Assembly (NCBI GenBank): GCA_025992895.1
Contig: DAJPGA010000001.1
Coordinates: 817,001 to 881,000, forward strand
Direction: 5' to 3'
DNA length: 64,000 nucleotides
From: Veillonellaceae bacterium
GTDB lineage: Bacteria; Bacillota; Negativicutes; Veillonellales; Dialisteraceae
Below the pieces are notes generated by a model. The model saw only the letters and a list, made by a program, of their open reading frames with translations. It was not told the origin of the DNA and did no database searches. The stretch's first letter is position 1. Every line of letters starts with the position of its first letter. Both the position numbers and the translations under genes were made by a program. Of the stretch, positions 19,853 through 27,446 are shown piece by piece.

Positions 19853-19892
19853 AAAAAAGCTGTGAAATCCAAAACGATTTCACAGCTTTTTT
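19853..19892 (+). terminator. Terminator after tyrS
   Basis: A 17-bp stem (AAAAAAGCTGTGAAATC with GATTTCACAGCTTTTTT) and a 6-nt loop, with U-runs on both sides, so possibly bidirectional. Confidence 0.92.
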
Positions 19893-19914
19893 GGTGGGGA
19901 GGAATGCGGTAAAA

Positions 19915-20558
19915 AATGATAAAACCAGACAACCTCGCTTCGCTCGTGAAACTTCACCTCCTCAGTCGCCTCCGGCGCCAGCTCCCCCGTGGGGAAGCCT
20001 TTCGGTTGGCGTGGTTTCCGCTGGCGTCAGCCTAGTTTGCATGTTTTCCGTTTGCGAAGCAAGGAAATGGTGTTGACCTTCCCAGACGGGGAAGGGGGAC
20101 CGGCTCATTTTTAAGCTGTTGCCGGTGGATAGGGTGGATTATTCATTGGTTTTTATAAAAAGGTTCCGCGAGCGATAGCTCGGTTTTATGGTTTTCCATC
20201 AGCCGAAGGCTCGTTTAAGGGTATTTGACCTGAAGGTGATCCCGGAGGGATCGGATGAAGTTCATTTCGTGTGTGTCGTCAGGCACAGTTGTATGGTGTT
20301 TATAATAAAGAGCTTATTGATAGGAAAGCGTACCTTTGCCTTTTATCGGCGCTGCGGAAGCAACGAATAAAAGAAGGATAAAACCAAACAGCCGCCTTGC
20401 AGGCTGGGAAATGCAACTCATCCGTCGGCTTCGCCGCCACCTTCTCCTCCCGGAGCAAGGTTAAAACCGGCCTACGGCCCTGAGACTGTATTTCCTCGAG
20501 CGCAGCGAGGTTTTGCGGTTTTGCCTTTGACCTTGCCCTGAAAGGGAAGGTGTCAGGC
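19915..20558. repeat. Interspersed repeat cluster between tyrS and IS copy 2
   Basis: About 640 bp with no credible gene. It contains CTCGCTTCGCTCG, CCTCAGTCGCCTCCGGCG followed by AGCTCCCCCGTGGGGAAGCC, CCTTCCCAGACGGGGAAGG, and the inverted module around TCATCCGTCGGCTTCGCC. Several parts match the 15.1-16.0 kb cluster closely, including the phrase around GAGCTTATTGATAGGAAAGC (about 20312 and 15537). Confidence 0.8.
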
Positions 20559-20634
20559 TGGTGCGGATTTGGTGCGGATTTGTTAATACAGACAAATAAA
20601 TATCATAAAAAATCTAATCGTACTTTAATCTTAA

Positions 20635-21366
20635 TCATGCAGCCATTGGAGCTGCGTTGAATACTTCCATTGGAGCTAAAAGATGTAATTTGCGCTGAAT
20701 GCGTTTGTTGTTGTAGAAGTAGATGTAGCCGTTGATCATGCTTACCACTGCTTTACGGCTGGTGAATTTACGTGTGTAGTAACGTTCGCGCTTCAGCATT
20801 CCCCAGAACCCTTCCATCAGACCGTTGTCTGCACAGCAGCCTACACGGGACATGCTGTGAACCAGTCCTGCTTTTTCAACAATCTTATGGAATCCGTTGC
20901 TTGTATACTGGAATCCGCGGTCGGTATGAATCATTGGATGTTCTCCAGGATTCTCTTTAAGTGCCTTTTCCATTGTCTCAAAAGCCAGTGCAGTATTGTT
21001 CCTGTCGCCGATGACATAAGAGACAATCCGGCGATCATGGCCGTCAATAATCGCGCTTAAATATAACTTGTGCAAAACTCCATCAGCAGTTGTGTACTTG
21101 AATTCAGTGACATCCGTCATCCATCTTGCATTGGACACGCCGGCATCAAAGTCACGGTTCAGCAGGTTTTCAAAAATGTACTTTGGATCCTTTGCGTTAC
21201 GAGTGCAACCATCGGTCTTGTACTTGATCACGGACTTAATATTAAGTATCCGCATGATACGAAGAACCAGACTGTCGCTTACATTTATATTGATGTTGTC
21301 ATCCTTCTTGATCCAATCGTTAATCCGGCGGTATCCCATATCCGGATATTCCTGATGGGTTTTCAT
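20635..21366 (-). CDS. IS3-family transposase OrfB, copy 2
   Basis: 243 aa, identical in translation to OrfB of copies 1 and 3, with the DDE residues intact. Because the upstream run is A8, this frame is +1 relative to OrfA. A normal -1 slip therefore cannot fuse it to OrfA. It could still be made if the internal ATG is used or if transcription slips on the A-run. Confidence 0.9.
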   Translation of the reverse strand: MKTHQEYPDMGYRRINDWIKKDDNININVSDSLVLRIMRILNIKSVIKYKTDGCTRNAKDPKYIFENLLNRDFDAGVSNARWMTDVTEFKYTTADGVLHKLYLSAIIDGHDRRIVSYVIGDRNNTALAFETMEKALKENPGEHPMIHTDRGFQYTSNGFHKIVEKAGLVHSMSRVGCCADNGLMEGFWGMLKRERYYTRKFTSRKAVVSMINGYIYFYNNKRIQRKLHLLAPMEVFNAAPMAA

Positions 21367-21571
21367 GACCTCCTGTGCGACCTTTTCTCTCAGCAGTTCA
21401 CGGCCGCTCTTAATATGATTCAGCCATCCGTAATAAGCTGCCCGGGAGACCTTTGAGAGTCGGCAGAGACTTTCTATGGAGATGTTGGTTTCTTCATGGA
21501 CTTCTTTTATGGCTTTAAAATCTCTGAGAAGGTGAGTAAGGCTGAATCCTTCGAGGAACGCAACCTTTCCT

Positions 21572-22237
21572 CTATCTCCATCTTTTTTTTAGCAGGGCAA
21601 TCTCTGCTATAAGATCCTTCTGTTCTTCAAGAAGTCTGGCATTCTCCTGACGCAGCTGTTCTTCTTCGGTCCGGGGCGTTTGGAGCCTGATCGGCTTTCC
21701 TCTGTAATCCTCAAGACCAACTTCGCCCATTTCCTTGAACTTTTTTACCCATGTGTAGAGCGTTTGGTAGGACATGTTGTACTTCTTGGCTATCTTGTTA
21801 TAATCGCATCCACTGGCGATGCACTCCTGAACGATTCTGACTCGCTCTTCCTTGACCGATTGCTGGCGTTTGCCCATAAGATCTCCTCCTTCAGAAACGA
21901 GGTCTGTCAACTTATGCTCATTATACGCCTCAATCCATGTTTTAAGGGAGAGTGTGCCGGAAATTCTGTATTTGGCACAGACGGAAAGCATGGAAACACC
22001 GCCTTTAAGATATTCCTTTACGGCCTGGATCTTCATCTGATTGGAGTAGTAAGACAAATGCTGCCTGGGCCGCAATCCCTTAAAGCCCTCCTCTTTATAC
22101 CGGAGGACCCATTTCCTGAATGTTATGCGGCTCATATGAAGATTTTCAGCTGCCTGGGTAATCGTAACACCCTGATAGAGATATGAAGCAATCTGGTCTA
22201 ACATTTCCTCCGGGGACGCTTTGGTTTTACATGGCAT
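21572..22237 (-). CDS. IS3-family OrfA, copy 2, shortened by A-run contraction
   Basis: 221 aa compared with 243 aa in the other copies. One A is missing from the slippery run (T8 at 21583-21590 on the plus strand), so the protein ends LLKKRWR. The helix-turn-helix units and most of the zipper are intact. A -1 slip in this copy would simply restore the normal OrfA tail. Confidence 0.88.
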   Translation of the reverse strand: MPCKTKASPEEMLDQIASYLYQGVTITQAAENLHMSRITFRKWVLRYKEEGFKGLRPRQHLSYYSNQMKIQAVKEYLKGGVSMLSVCAKYRISGTLSLKTWIEAYNEHKLTDLVSEGGDLMGKRQQSVKEERVRIVQECIASGCDYNKIAKKYNMSYQTLYTWVKKFKEMGEVGLEDYRGKPIRLQTPRTEEEQLRQENARLLEEQKDLIAEIALLKKRWR

Positions 22238-22296
22238 AAGAATGACCTCCTAATATATTTATGATATTATTCTGTCTTTCTTGTTGAATCATACCA

Positions 22297-22375
22297 GGCC
22301 TTAAATTCTGATGCCTGACGGATGAGTTGCATTTCATCGAGCTTAGCTCGCTTGTATGGTTTTATCTCTCCCCCC
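22297..22375. repeat. Interspersed repeat fragment right of IS copy 2
   Basis: Contains GACGGATGAGTTGCATTTC and CGAGCTTAGCTCG followed by TTGTATGGTTTT, the same phrases as in the repeats at 13.0 and 20.4 kb. Confidence 0.65.
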
Positions 22376-22516
22376 CTCAAATTTGCATGTATTAGGAAAT
22401 TTCTATATATAGTATGGACACTTTGTGGTATACTGTTTAGTACAGCGGACATTGAAAAACGAGGTGTCCGGGGAGACGCCTGGCGTTTCCCTTTTGTTTT
22501 GAAGAGGAGAGAAAGA

Positions 22517-22888
22517 ATGAAATTTAAGTTTAACCACAACAATTTCAACGTACTCGATTTGAAGAAGAGTATCGCATTTTATGAGGAAGCGCTCGGGCTG
22601 AAGGTAGTCAACGAGTTCAAAGCTCCCGACGGCTCCTTTGTTCTGGCTTACCTGGGTGATGGCGTGACGACGCATCGTCTGGAACTGACCTGGCTTCGCG
22701 ACAGGAAGGAAGCGTACAATCTGGGCGACAATGAATTCCATCTGGCTTTCGATGTCGATGATATGGACGCTGCTCATGAGCTGCACAAGAAGATGGGATG
22801 CATCTGCTACGAGAACCCGGCTATGGGTATTTATTTCATTAACGATCCGGATGGTTACTGGATTGAAATTATCCCCGGAGGAGAGTAA
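22517..22888 (+). CDS. VOC-family glyoxalase I-like protein
   Basis: 123 aa. Two beta-alpha-beta-beta-beta modules. The four metal ligands of glyoxalase I can be placed: His7, Glu56 (HRLELTW), His75 (EFHLAFD) and Glu117 (YWIEII). Lactoylglutathione lyase activity (methylglyoxal detoxification) is likely but not certain. The start follows GGAGAG. Its stop TAA overlaps the ATG of tcdA by one base, so the two form an operon. Longer upstream in-frame starts lack a ribosome site. Confidence 0.88.
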   Translation: MKFKFNHNNFNVLDLKKSIAFYEEALGLKVVNEFKAPDGSFVLAYLGDGVTTHRLELTWLRDRKEAYNLGDNEFHLAFDVDDMDAAHELHKKMGCICYENPAMGIYFINDPDGYWIEIIPGGE

Positions 22889-23589
22889 TGGATCCCATAT
22901 TTGTACGCACTGCCCGCATCATGGGTGAGGAAGGGGTAGATTTCCTTTCCACGAAGACTGTTGCTGTATTTGGTATCGGCGGCGTTGGATCGTATGCTGC
23001 TGAGGCGCTTGTCAGAGTCGGGATCGGCCACCTGATTTTCATTGACAAGGATGTTGTTGACGAATCGAATCTGAACCGCCAGCTGGTCGCTGACCGGACG
23101 ACGATCGGAAGGAATAAGGCAGAGGTGATGGTGGAGAGAGCGCACCGCGTGAATCCAAACTGCATCGCTGAAGCAAAGCCTGTTTTCTTCCGCCCGGGCG
23201 ATGAGGATTTCATTAAGGATCTGCATGCGGATTACATTATCGACGCCATCGATGATGTACCGGCAAAGCTTGCTATTGCGGAAATCTGCTGGAAGCTGAA
23301 GATTCCGGAAATTTCCTCGATGGGCACGGGCAACCGCCTGCGTCCGGAAATGCTGCAGATCGCAGATATTAATAAGACGTCTGTCTGCCACTTGGCAAGA
23401 AAGATGAGAAAAGAACTGAAGGACCGCCGTGTAAGGCATCTGACAGTCGTATATTCTAAGGAACTGCCGCACAAGCCGATCGGCGAAGGCCATGCTCCGG
23501 GTTCGACTTCGTTCGTTCCTCCGGTGTCCGGCATGATGATGGCAGGCTATGTCGTAAGAAACCTCCTCAAGGAGGCGGGGATCCGCTGA
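22888..23589 (+). CDS. tcdA: tRNA threonylcarbamoyladenosine dehydratase (E1-like)
   Basis: 233 aa. A ThiF/MoeB/HesA-fold adenylating enzyme: GIGGVGSYAAEALVRVGIG is the nucleotide loop, with the conserved DKDVVDESNLNRQ and DAIDDVPAK. TcdA cyclises t6A37 to ct6A in ANN-decoding tRNAs using ATP. The C-terminal residues RHLTVVYSKE and the PGSTSFVPPVSG segment are typical of YgdL/TcdA. Coupled to the glyoxalase gene by TAATG. Confidence 0.9.
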   Translation: MDPIFVRTARIMGEEGVDFLSTKTVAVFGIGGVGSYAAEALVRVGIGHLIFIDKDVVDESNLNRQLVADRTTIGRNKAEVMVERAHRVNPNCIAEAKPVFFRPGDEDFIKDLHADYIIDAIDDVPAKLAIAEICWKLKIPEISSMGTGNRLRPEMLQIADINKTSVCHLARKMRKELKDRRVRHLTVVYSKELPHKPIGEGHAPGSTSFVPPVSGMMMAGYVVRNLLKEAGIR

Positions 23590-23640
23590 TCCGGCGCGGG
23601 CCGGGGATCTCCGTAGTTTTTGAAACGGGAAGGGATAAAC

Positions 23641-24267
23641 ATGATGATAGAAATCCGTCATCCTGAATGGATCACCGTGACCGCGGACGGACGAAAGGTA
23701 CTCGGCTACAACCAGGAGTGGTATCCTGAAAAAAGGCAGAAACTGGCAGGCTGCGGCCCGACGGTAGGCGCTATGATTGCTGCCTACGTGGAAATGAAGG
23801 AATGGCAGATGCCCGTCACGACCAAGGAAGGCGCGACGTCCAAGATGCTCGACATCTGGAAATACGCAACTCCCCGCATGCACGGCCTGTACAAAACAAG
23901 ATGGCTCAAAGAGGGGCTGGAAGCATACATGAAGGAAAGAGGCCTCAAGGGCACCCCTGAAGCCATGCCGATTCCGGCCATCCACATGCTTGCGCCAAGC
24001 TTCGAAAAGCTGAAGAAATTCATAGCAGAAGGCCTCGCCTCCGACTGCCCCGTAGGTTTCCTGAACCTCCACAGCGGCGGCGAACCGATTCCCTACCACT
24101 GGCACTGGATGCCCCTCGTGAAGATCGAAGAAAGAGACGGCAAGACCCTCTGCACCCTCTGGGATGAAGGCGTCCCGTACATCTTCAACCTCGAGAAATG
24201 GCTCGCCAACACCAAATTCGGCGGCGGCTTCGTCAGAGTCATGGGGACCGAGAGGGAATTGAAGTAA
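23641..24267 (+). CDS. Papain-like (C39-type) cysteine peptidase-like protein, uncharacterised
   Basis: 208 aa, no signal peptide. A candidate catalytic Cys is in AGCGPTVGAMIAAY (about residue 39) and a candidate His in YHWHWMPLV, the order and spacing of C39-like_2 or butirosin-H-like folds. The start at 23641 follows GGAAGGG; the ATG at 23620 has no site. It sits 51 bp after tcdA, probably in the same transcript, and ends at a strong terminator. The substrate is unknown. Confidence 0.65.
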   Translation: MMIEIRHPEWITVTADGRKVLGYNQEWYPEKRQKLAGCGPTVGAMIAAYVEMKEWQMPVTTKEGATSKMLDIWKYATPRMHGLYKTRWLKEGLEAYMKERGLKGTPEAMPIPAIHMLAPSFEKLKKFIAEGLASDCPVGFLNLHSGGEPIPYHWHWMPLVKIEERDGKTLCTLWDEGVPYIFNLEKWLANTKFGGGFVRVMGTERELK

Positions 24268-24287
24268 GAGAATAAGGTTATAGGTTA

Positions 24288-24320
24288 CGCAAAAAAGGCC
24301 TGTCGAAGGCCTTTTTTGCG
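24288..24320 (+). terminator. Terminator of the glyoxalase-tcdA operon
   Basis: CGCAAAAAAGGCC pairs with GGCCTTTTTTGCG around TGTCGAA. The symmetrical A and T runs allow use in both directions. Confidence 0.92.
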
Positions 24321-24413
24321 TTGTCAGACTACGCTGACGAAACCGGACTGGTGCGGATTTGTTAATACAGACAAATAAATATCATAAAAAATCTAATCGT
24401 ACTTTAATCTTAA

Positions 24414-25145
24414 TCATGCAGCCATTGGAGCTGCGTTGAATACTTCCATTGGAGCTAAAAGATGTAATTTGCGCTGAATGCGTTTGTTGTTGTAGAAGTA
24501 GATGTAGCCGTTGATCATGCTTACCACTGCTTTACGGCTGGTGAATTTACGTGTGTAGTAACGTTCGCGCTTCAGCATTCCCCAGAACCCTTCCATCAGA
24601 CCGTTGTCTGCACAGCAGCCTACACGGGACATGCTGTGAACCAGTCCTGCTTTTTCAACAATCTTATGGAATCCGTTGCTTGTATACTGGAATCCGCGGT
24701 CGGTATGAATCATTGGATGTTCTCCAGGATTCTCTTTAAGTGCCTTTTCCATTGTCTCAAAAGCCAGTGCAGTATTGTTCCTGTCGCCGATGACATAAGA
24801 GACAATCCGGCGATCATGGCCGTCAATAATCGCGCTTAAATATAACTTGTGCAAAACTCCATCAGCAGTTGTGTACTTGAATTCAGTGACATCCGTCATC
24901 CATCTTGCATTGGACACGCCGGCATCAAAGTCACGGTTCAGCAGGTTTTCAAAAATGTACTTTGGATCCTTTGCGTTACGAGTGCAACCATCGGTCTTGT
25001 ACTTGATCACGGACTTAATATTAAGTATCCGCATGATACGAAGAACCAGACTGTCGCTTACATTTATATTGATGTTGTCATCCTTCTTGATCCAATCGTT
25101 AATCCGGCGGTATCCCATATCCGGATATTCCTGATGGGTTTTCAT
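24414..25145 (-). CDS. IS3-family transposase OrfB, copy 3
   Basis: 243 aa, same translation as copy 1 with intact DDE residues (MTDVTEF, IHTDRGF, NGLMEGF). It would be made as OrfAB by a -1 slip at 25362-25370. Confidence 0.92.
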   Translation of the reverse strand: MKTHQEYPDMGYRRINDWIKKDDNININVSDSLVLRIMRILNIKSVIKYKTDGCTRNAKDPKYIFENLLNRDFDAGVSNARWMTDVTEFKYTTADGVLHKLYLSAIIDGHDRRIVSYVIGDRNNTALAFETMEKALKENPGEHPMIHTDRGFQYTSNGFHKIVEKAGLVHSMSRVGCCADNGLMEGFWGMLKRERYYTRKFTSRKAVVSMINGYIYFYNNKRIQRKLHLLAPMEVFNAAPMAA

Positions 25146-25285
25146 GACCTCCTGTGCGACCTTTTCTCTCAGCAGTTCACGGCCGCTCTTAATATGATTC
25201 AGCCATCCGTAATAAGCTGCCCGGGAGACCTTTGAGAGTCGGCAGAGACTTTCTATGGAGATGTTGGTTTCTTCATGGACTTCTT

Positions 25286-26017
25286 TTATGGCTTTAAAAT
25301 CTCTGAGAAGGTGAGTAAGGCTGAATCCTTCGAGGAACGCAACCTTTCCTCTATCTCCATCTTTTTTTTTAGCAGGGCAATCTCTGCTATAAGATCCTTC
25401 TGTTCTTCAAGAAGTCTGGCATTCTCCTGACGCAGCTGTTCTTCTTCGGTCCGGGGCGTTTGGAGCCTGATCGGCTTTCCTCTGTAATCCTCAAGACCAA
25501 CTTCGCCCATTTCCTTGAACTTTTTTACCCATGTGTAGAGCGTTTGGTAGGACATGTTGTACTTCTTGGCTATCTTGTTATAATCGCATCCACTGGCGAT
25601 GCACTCCTGAACGATTCTGACTCGCTCTTCCTTGACCGATTGCTGGCGTTTGCCCATAAGATCTCCTCCTTCAGAAACGAGGTCTGTCAACTTATGCTCA
25701 TTATACGCCTCAATCCATGTTTTAAGGGAGAGTGTGCCGGAAATTCTGTATTTGGCACAGACGGAAAGCATGGAAACACCGCCTTTAAGATATTCCTTTA
25801 CGGCCTGGATCTTCATCTGATTGGAGTAGTAAGACAAATGCTGCCTGGGCCGCAATCCCTTAAAGCCCTCCTCTTTATACCGGAGGACCCATTTCCTGAA
25901 TGTTATGCGGCTCATATGAAGATTTTCAGCTGCCTGGGTAATCGTAACACCCTGATAGAGATATGAAGCAATCTGGTCTAACATTTCCTCCGGGGACGCT
26001 TTGGTTTTACATGGCAT
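25286..26017 (-). CDS. IS3-family OrfA, copy 3
   Basis: 243 aa, same translation as copy 1: two helix-turn-helix units and a C-terminal zipper. Copies 1 and 3 appear to be fully competent elements. Confidence 0.92.
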   Translation of the reverse strand: MPCKTKASPEEMLDQIASYLYQGVTITQAAENLHMSRITFRKWVLRYKEEGFKGLRPRQHLSYYSNQMKIQAVKEYLKGGVSMLSVCAKYRISGTLSLKTWIEAYNEHKLTDLVSEGGDLMGKRQQSVKEERVRIVQECIASGCDYNKIAKKYNMSYQTLYTWVKKFKEMGEVGLEDYRGKPIRLQTPRTEEEQLRQENARLLEEQKDLIAEIALLKKKMEIEERLRSSKDSALLTFSEILKP

Positions 26018-26076
26018 AAGAATGACCTCCTAATATATTTATGATATTATTCTGTCTTTCTTGTTGAATCATACCA

Positions 26077-26541
26077 AGCCTTTTCTTCGTCGTCTTTGCG
26101 ATCGTCATCGTCGTGACAAGACCTTTTGTCGGCTACCTCTTCGATTACCACGGACCGGACTATACCGTGTATCCGGGCTTTGGCCTCTTCGCTTTGGGAT
26201 TCATCCTCTTCAGCCAGGCACACAGCCCCTTCACCCTCCTTTTCTCCGGCGCTATTTTGGGAGTAGGCTTCGGCGCACTCGCCCCTGCCTTCCAGACACT
26301 GGCCGTGCAGAGCGCCCCGGCCGCCCGCGCAGGCGTTGCCACATCCACCTACTTCTGGTCCCTTGATATCAGCGTAGGACTTGCCGCAGCCATCCTAGGC
26401 GCCGTCGCAGGTTCCGAAGGTTATCCCTTCATGTATGGCGTCGTCTGCTTAGCCTCTGCTCTGGCAGGCCTTGCCTATTACTTCTTCTGGAGAAAGACCT
26501 CCGGAAAAAGAGTCATGAAACGCGCAGCCGCAGAAGCTTGA
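26077..26541 (+). pseudogene. MFS transporter, C-terminal fragment cut by the IS
   Basis: The frame is open from the IS edge with no start codon of its own (first GTG at 26113). About 154 residues remain, covering the last four or five transmembrane helices. The family phrase (V)TRPFVGYLFDYHG marks the cytoplasmic loop that usually lies after helix 7-8 of about 400-residue drug or sugar efflux MFS proteins, so roughly the first 60% is missing. Not expected to function. Confidence 0.88.
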
Positions 26542-26604
26542 AATAATAGAATGCAATAAGAAAAAGGAATGTTACAAAATCCACTAAAACACTGCTTTTC
26601 CTTT

Positions 26605-26720
26605 TTTCGAACGAAGTTCGGTTTAAGGGTGTTTGAGCTTGTCCCGTAGGGGAAGCTGGCGACGGAGTCGACTGAGACATTATTTCCTTCGAGCGCAGCG
26701 AGGTTTTGAAGTTTTCAGAT
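26605..26720. repeat. Interspersed repeat fragment
   Basis: TTCGAACGAAGTTCGG, TTAAGGGTGTTTGAGC, GTCCCGTAGGGGAAGC and CGAGCGCAGCGAGG modules. The segment from about 26690 through the terminator at 26824 also matches about 41630-41752, so repeat, AT-rich spacer and terminator travelled together. Confidence 0.7.
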
Positions 26721-26768
26721 AAAACAAATATATAAATGTATTGGGTAATCTTCTAATTGAATATATCA

Positions 26769-26824
26769 ACACAAAAGGAGCTGTAGCAAAATGATTGCAC
26801 ATTTTGTCACAGCTCCTTTTGTGT
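26769..26824. terminator. Long bidirectional terminator hairpin
   Basis: A 16-bp perfect outer stem (26769-26784 with 26809-26824). The inner part, AAAATGATTGCACATTTT, is shared with hairpins at 30325, 41704, 52851 and (inverted) 5311. It lies between the MFS fragment and the minus-strand aminotransferase scrap. Confidence 0.88.
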
Positions 26825-26828
26825 TGCA

Positions 26829-26924
26829 TTTATTTCCCTTCAAAGCCGTCCTTCAAAAGGGTGAGGCCTTTGATGAGTGTTGCTCTCGGGTAGGTGGGAT
26901 TGAAGCGGAGGAAACCGTTTCCTT
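26829..26924 (-). pseudogene. Duplicated 3' scrap of the MalY/PatB aminotransferase gene
   Basis: 96 bp matching 30396-30491, the last codons of the intact aminotransferase gene and its stop, with 5 mismatches. It ends abruptly at 26924. It is preceded by a terminator of the same loop family as the intact gene. Together the two copies bracket the accessory island in direct orientation. Confidence 0.88.
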
Positions 26925-27125
26925 ATTCCCCAAGATAGATTTTGATCAGTATTGAGGAGTGTGGAATTCTTAAGTAAACTTATCAAATTATTTTCTAAGG
27001 TTTTGCATAACGTATATTGGTAATCGTCGATGAATGCGCTGTATCATGAAAAGAAAGCATGAATACTTAAATATTTGGCAATACATAGATCAACTGCGTT
27101 TTTGCCTCTAACGGGAGGGAGCCTA

Positions 27126-27446
27126 ATGAGAAAATACTGCCGGATACTAACTGTTTTGGGAGTCTGTGCAGGGCTCTCTTTTTCTCAGGTAAACGCAGCG
27201 GATGGAATTCAGGGCGCAAAAGAGCATCAGGTGATGAAAGAACGCGCGCTTCAGATGAAGGCGAAAGAAGAGGAACCCTCAGTCCGTCTGGAAGGCGGGA
27301 TGACGGACAGAAAGCGTCCCCTGCTTCCTGATGAGGAGGAAGGGTTTCTCATCCGTCATATCGTCGTGAAATCAGGAAGCCCGGTGCGGAAACGAACGCA
27401 GCCATCCTGTCTGGTAAAGATACAGTCCTCAGAGGATCTTCCATGA
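27126..27446 (+). pseudogene. N-terminal remnant of a two-partner-secretion outer-membrane transporter (TpsB/CdiB-like)
   Basis: 107 aa. Signal peptide MRKYCRILTVLGVCAGLSFS ending near VNAADG, a charged stretch, then FLIRHIVVKSG, which looks like the start of a POTRA domain of ShlB/FhaC proteins. At about 27385 the frame switches to sequence that, in another frame, encodes haemagglutinin repeats (ETNAAILSGKDTVLRGSSM). This is the scar of a deletion joining early tpsB to late tpsA out of frame. The start follows GGGAGGG. Non-functional as a transporter. The TpsB identity is inferred from the short POTRA-like piece and the neighbour. Confidence 0.6.

Larger units (their letters stand above)
20559..22296 (-). 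mobile_element. IS3-family insertion sequence, copy 2 (A8 frameshift variant, duplicated left tip)
   Basis: Nearly identical to copy 1. The core element is 20570-22296 (1,727 bp). The left tip TGGTGCGGATT occurs twice in tandem (20559-20569 and from 20570). If the first tip is the true end, a 3-bp GGC repeat flanks the element (20556-20558 and 22297-22299). The slippery run is A8 rather than A9, which breaks the OrfA-OrfB relation. Confidence 0.9.
24349..26076 (-). mobile_element. IS3-family insertion sequence, copy 3 (no target duplication)
   Basis: 1,728 bp, the same ends as copy 1 and the same A9 site (25362-25370). The flanks differ: GGAC on the left and AGCC on the right, so there is no target duplication. 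On the right it abuts the middle of an MFS gene directly. This pattern fits an IS-mediated deletion that removed the front of that gene. Confidence 0.92.

Noticed and set aside
20556..22299. GGC as a confident 3-bp target duplication for IS copy 2
   Set aside because: Copy 1 shows 4 bp, and the doubled left tip makes the boundary ambiguous; three matching bases can occur by chance.
22855..24105. 416-codon minus-strand ORF opposite tcdA and the peptidase-like gene
   Set aside because: It covers parts of three genes with clear motifs on the plus strand and has no features of its own.
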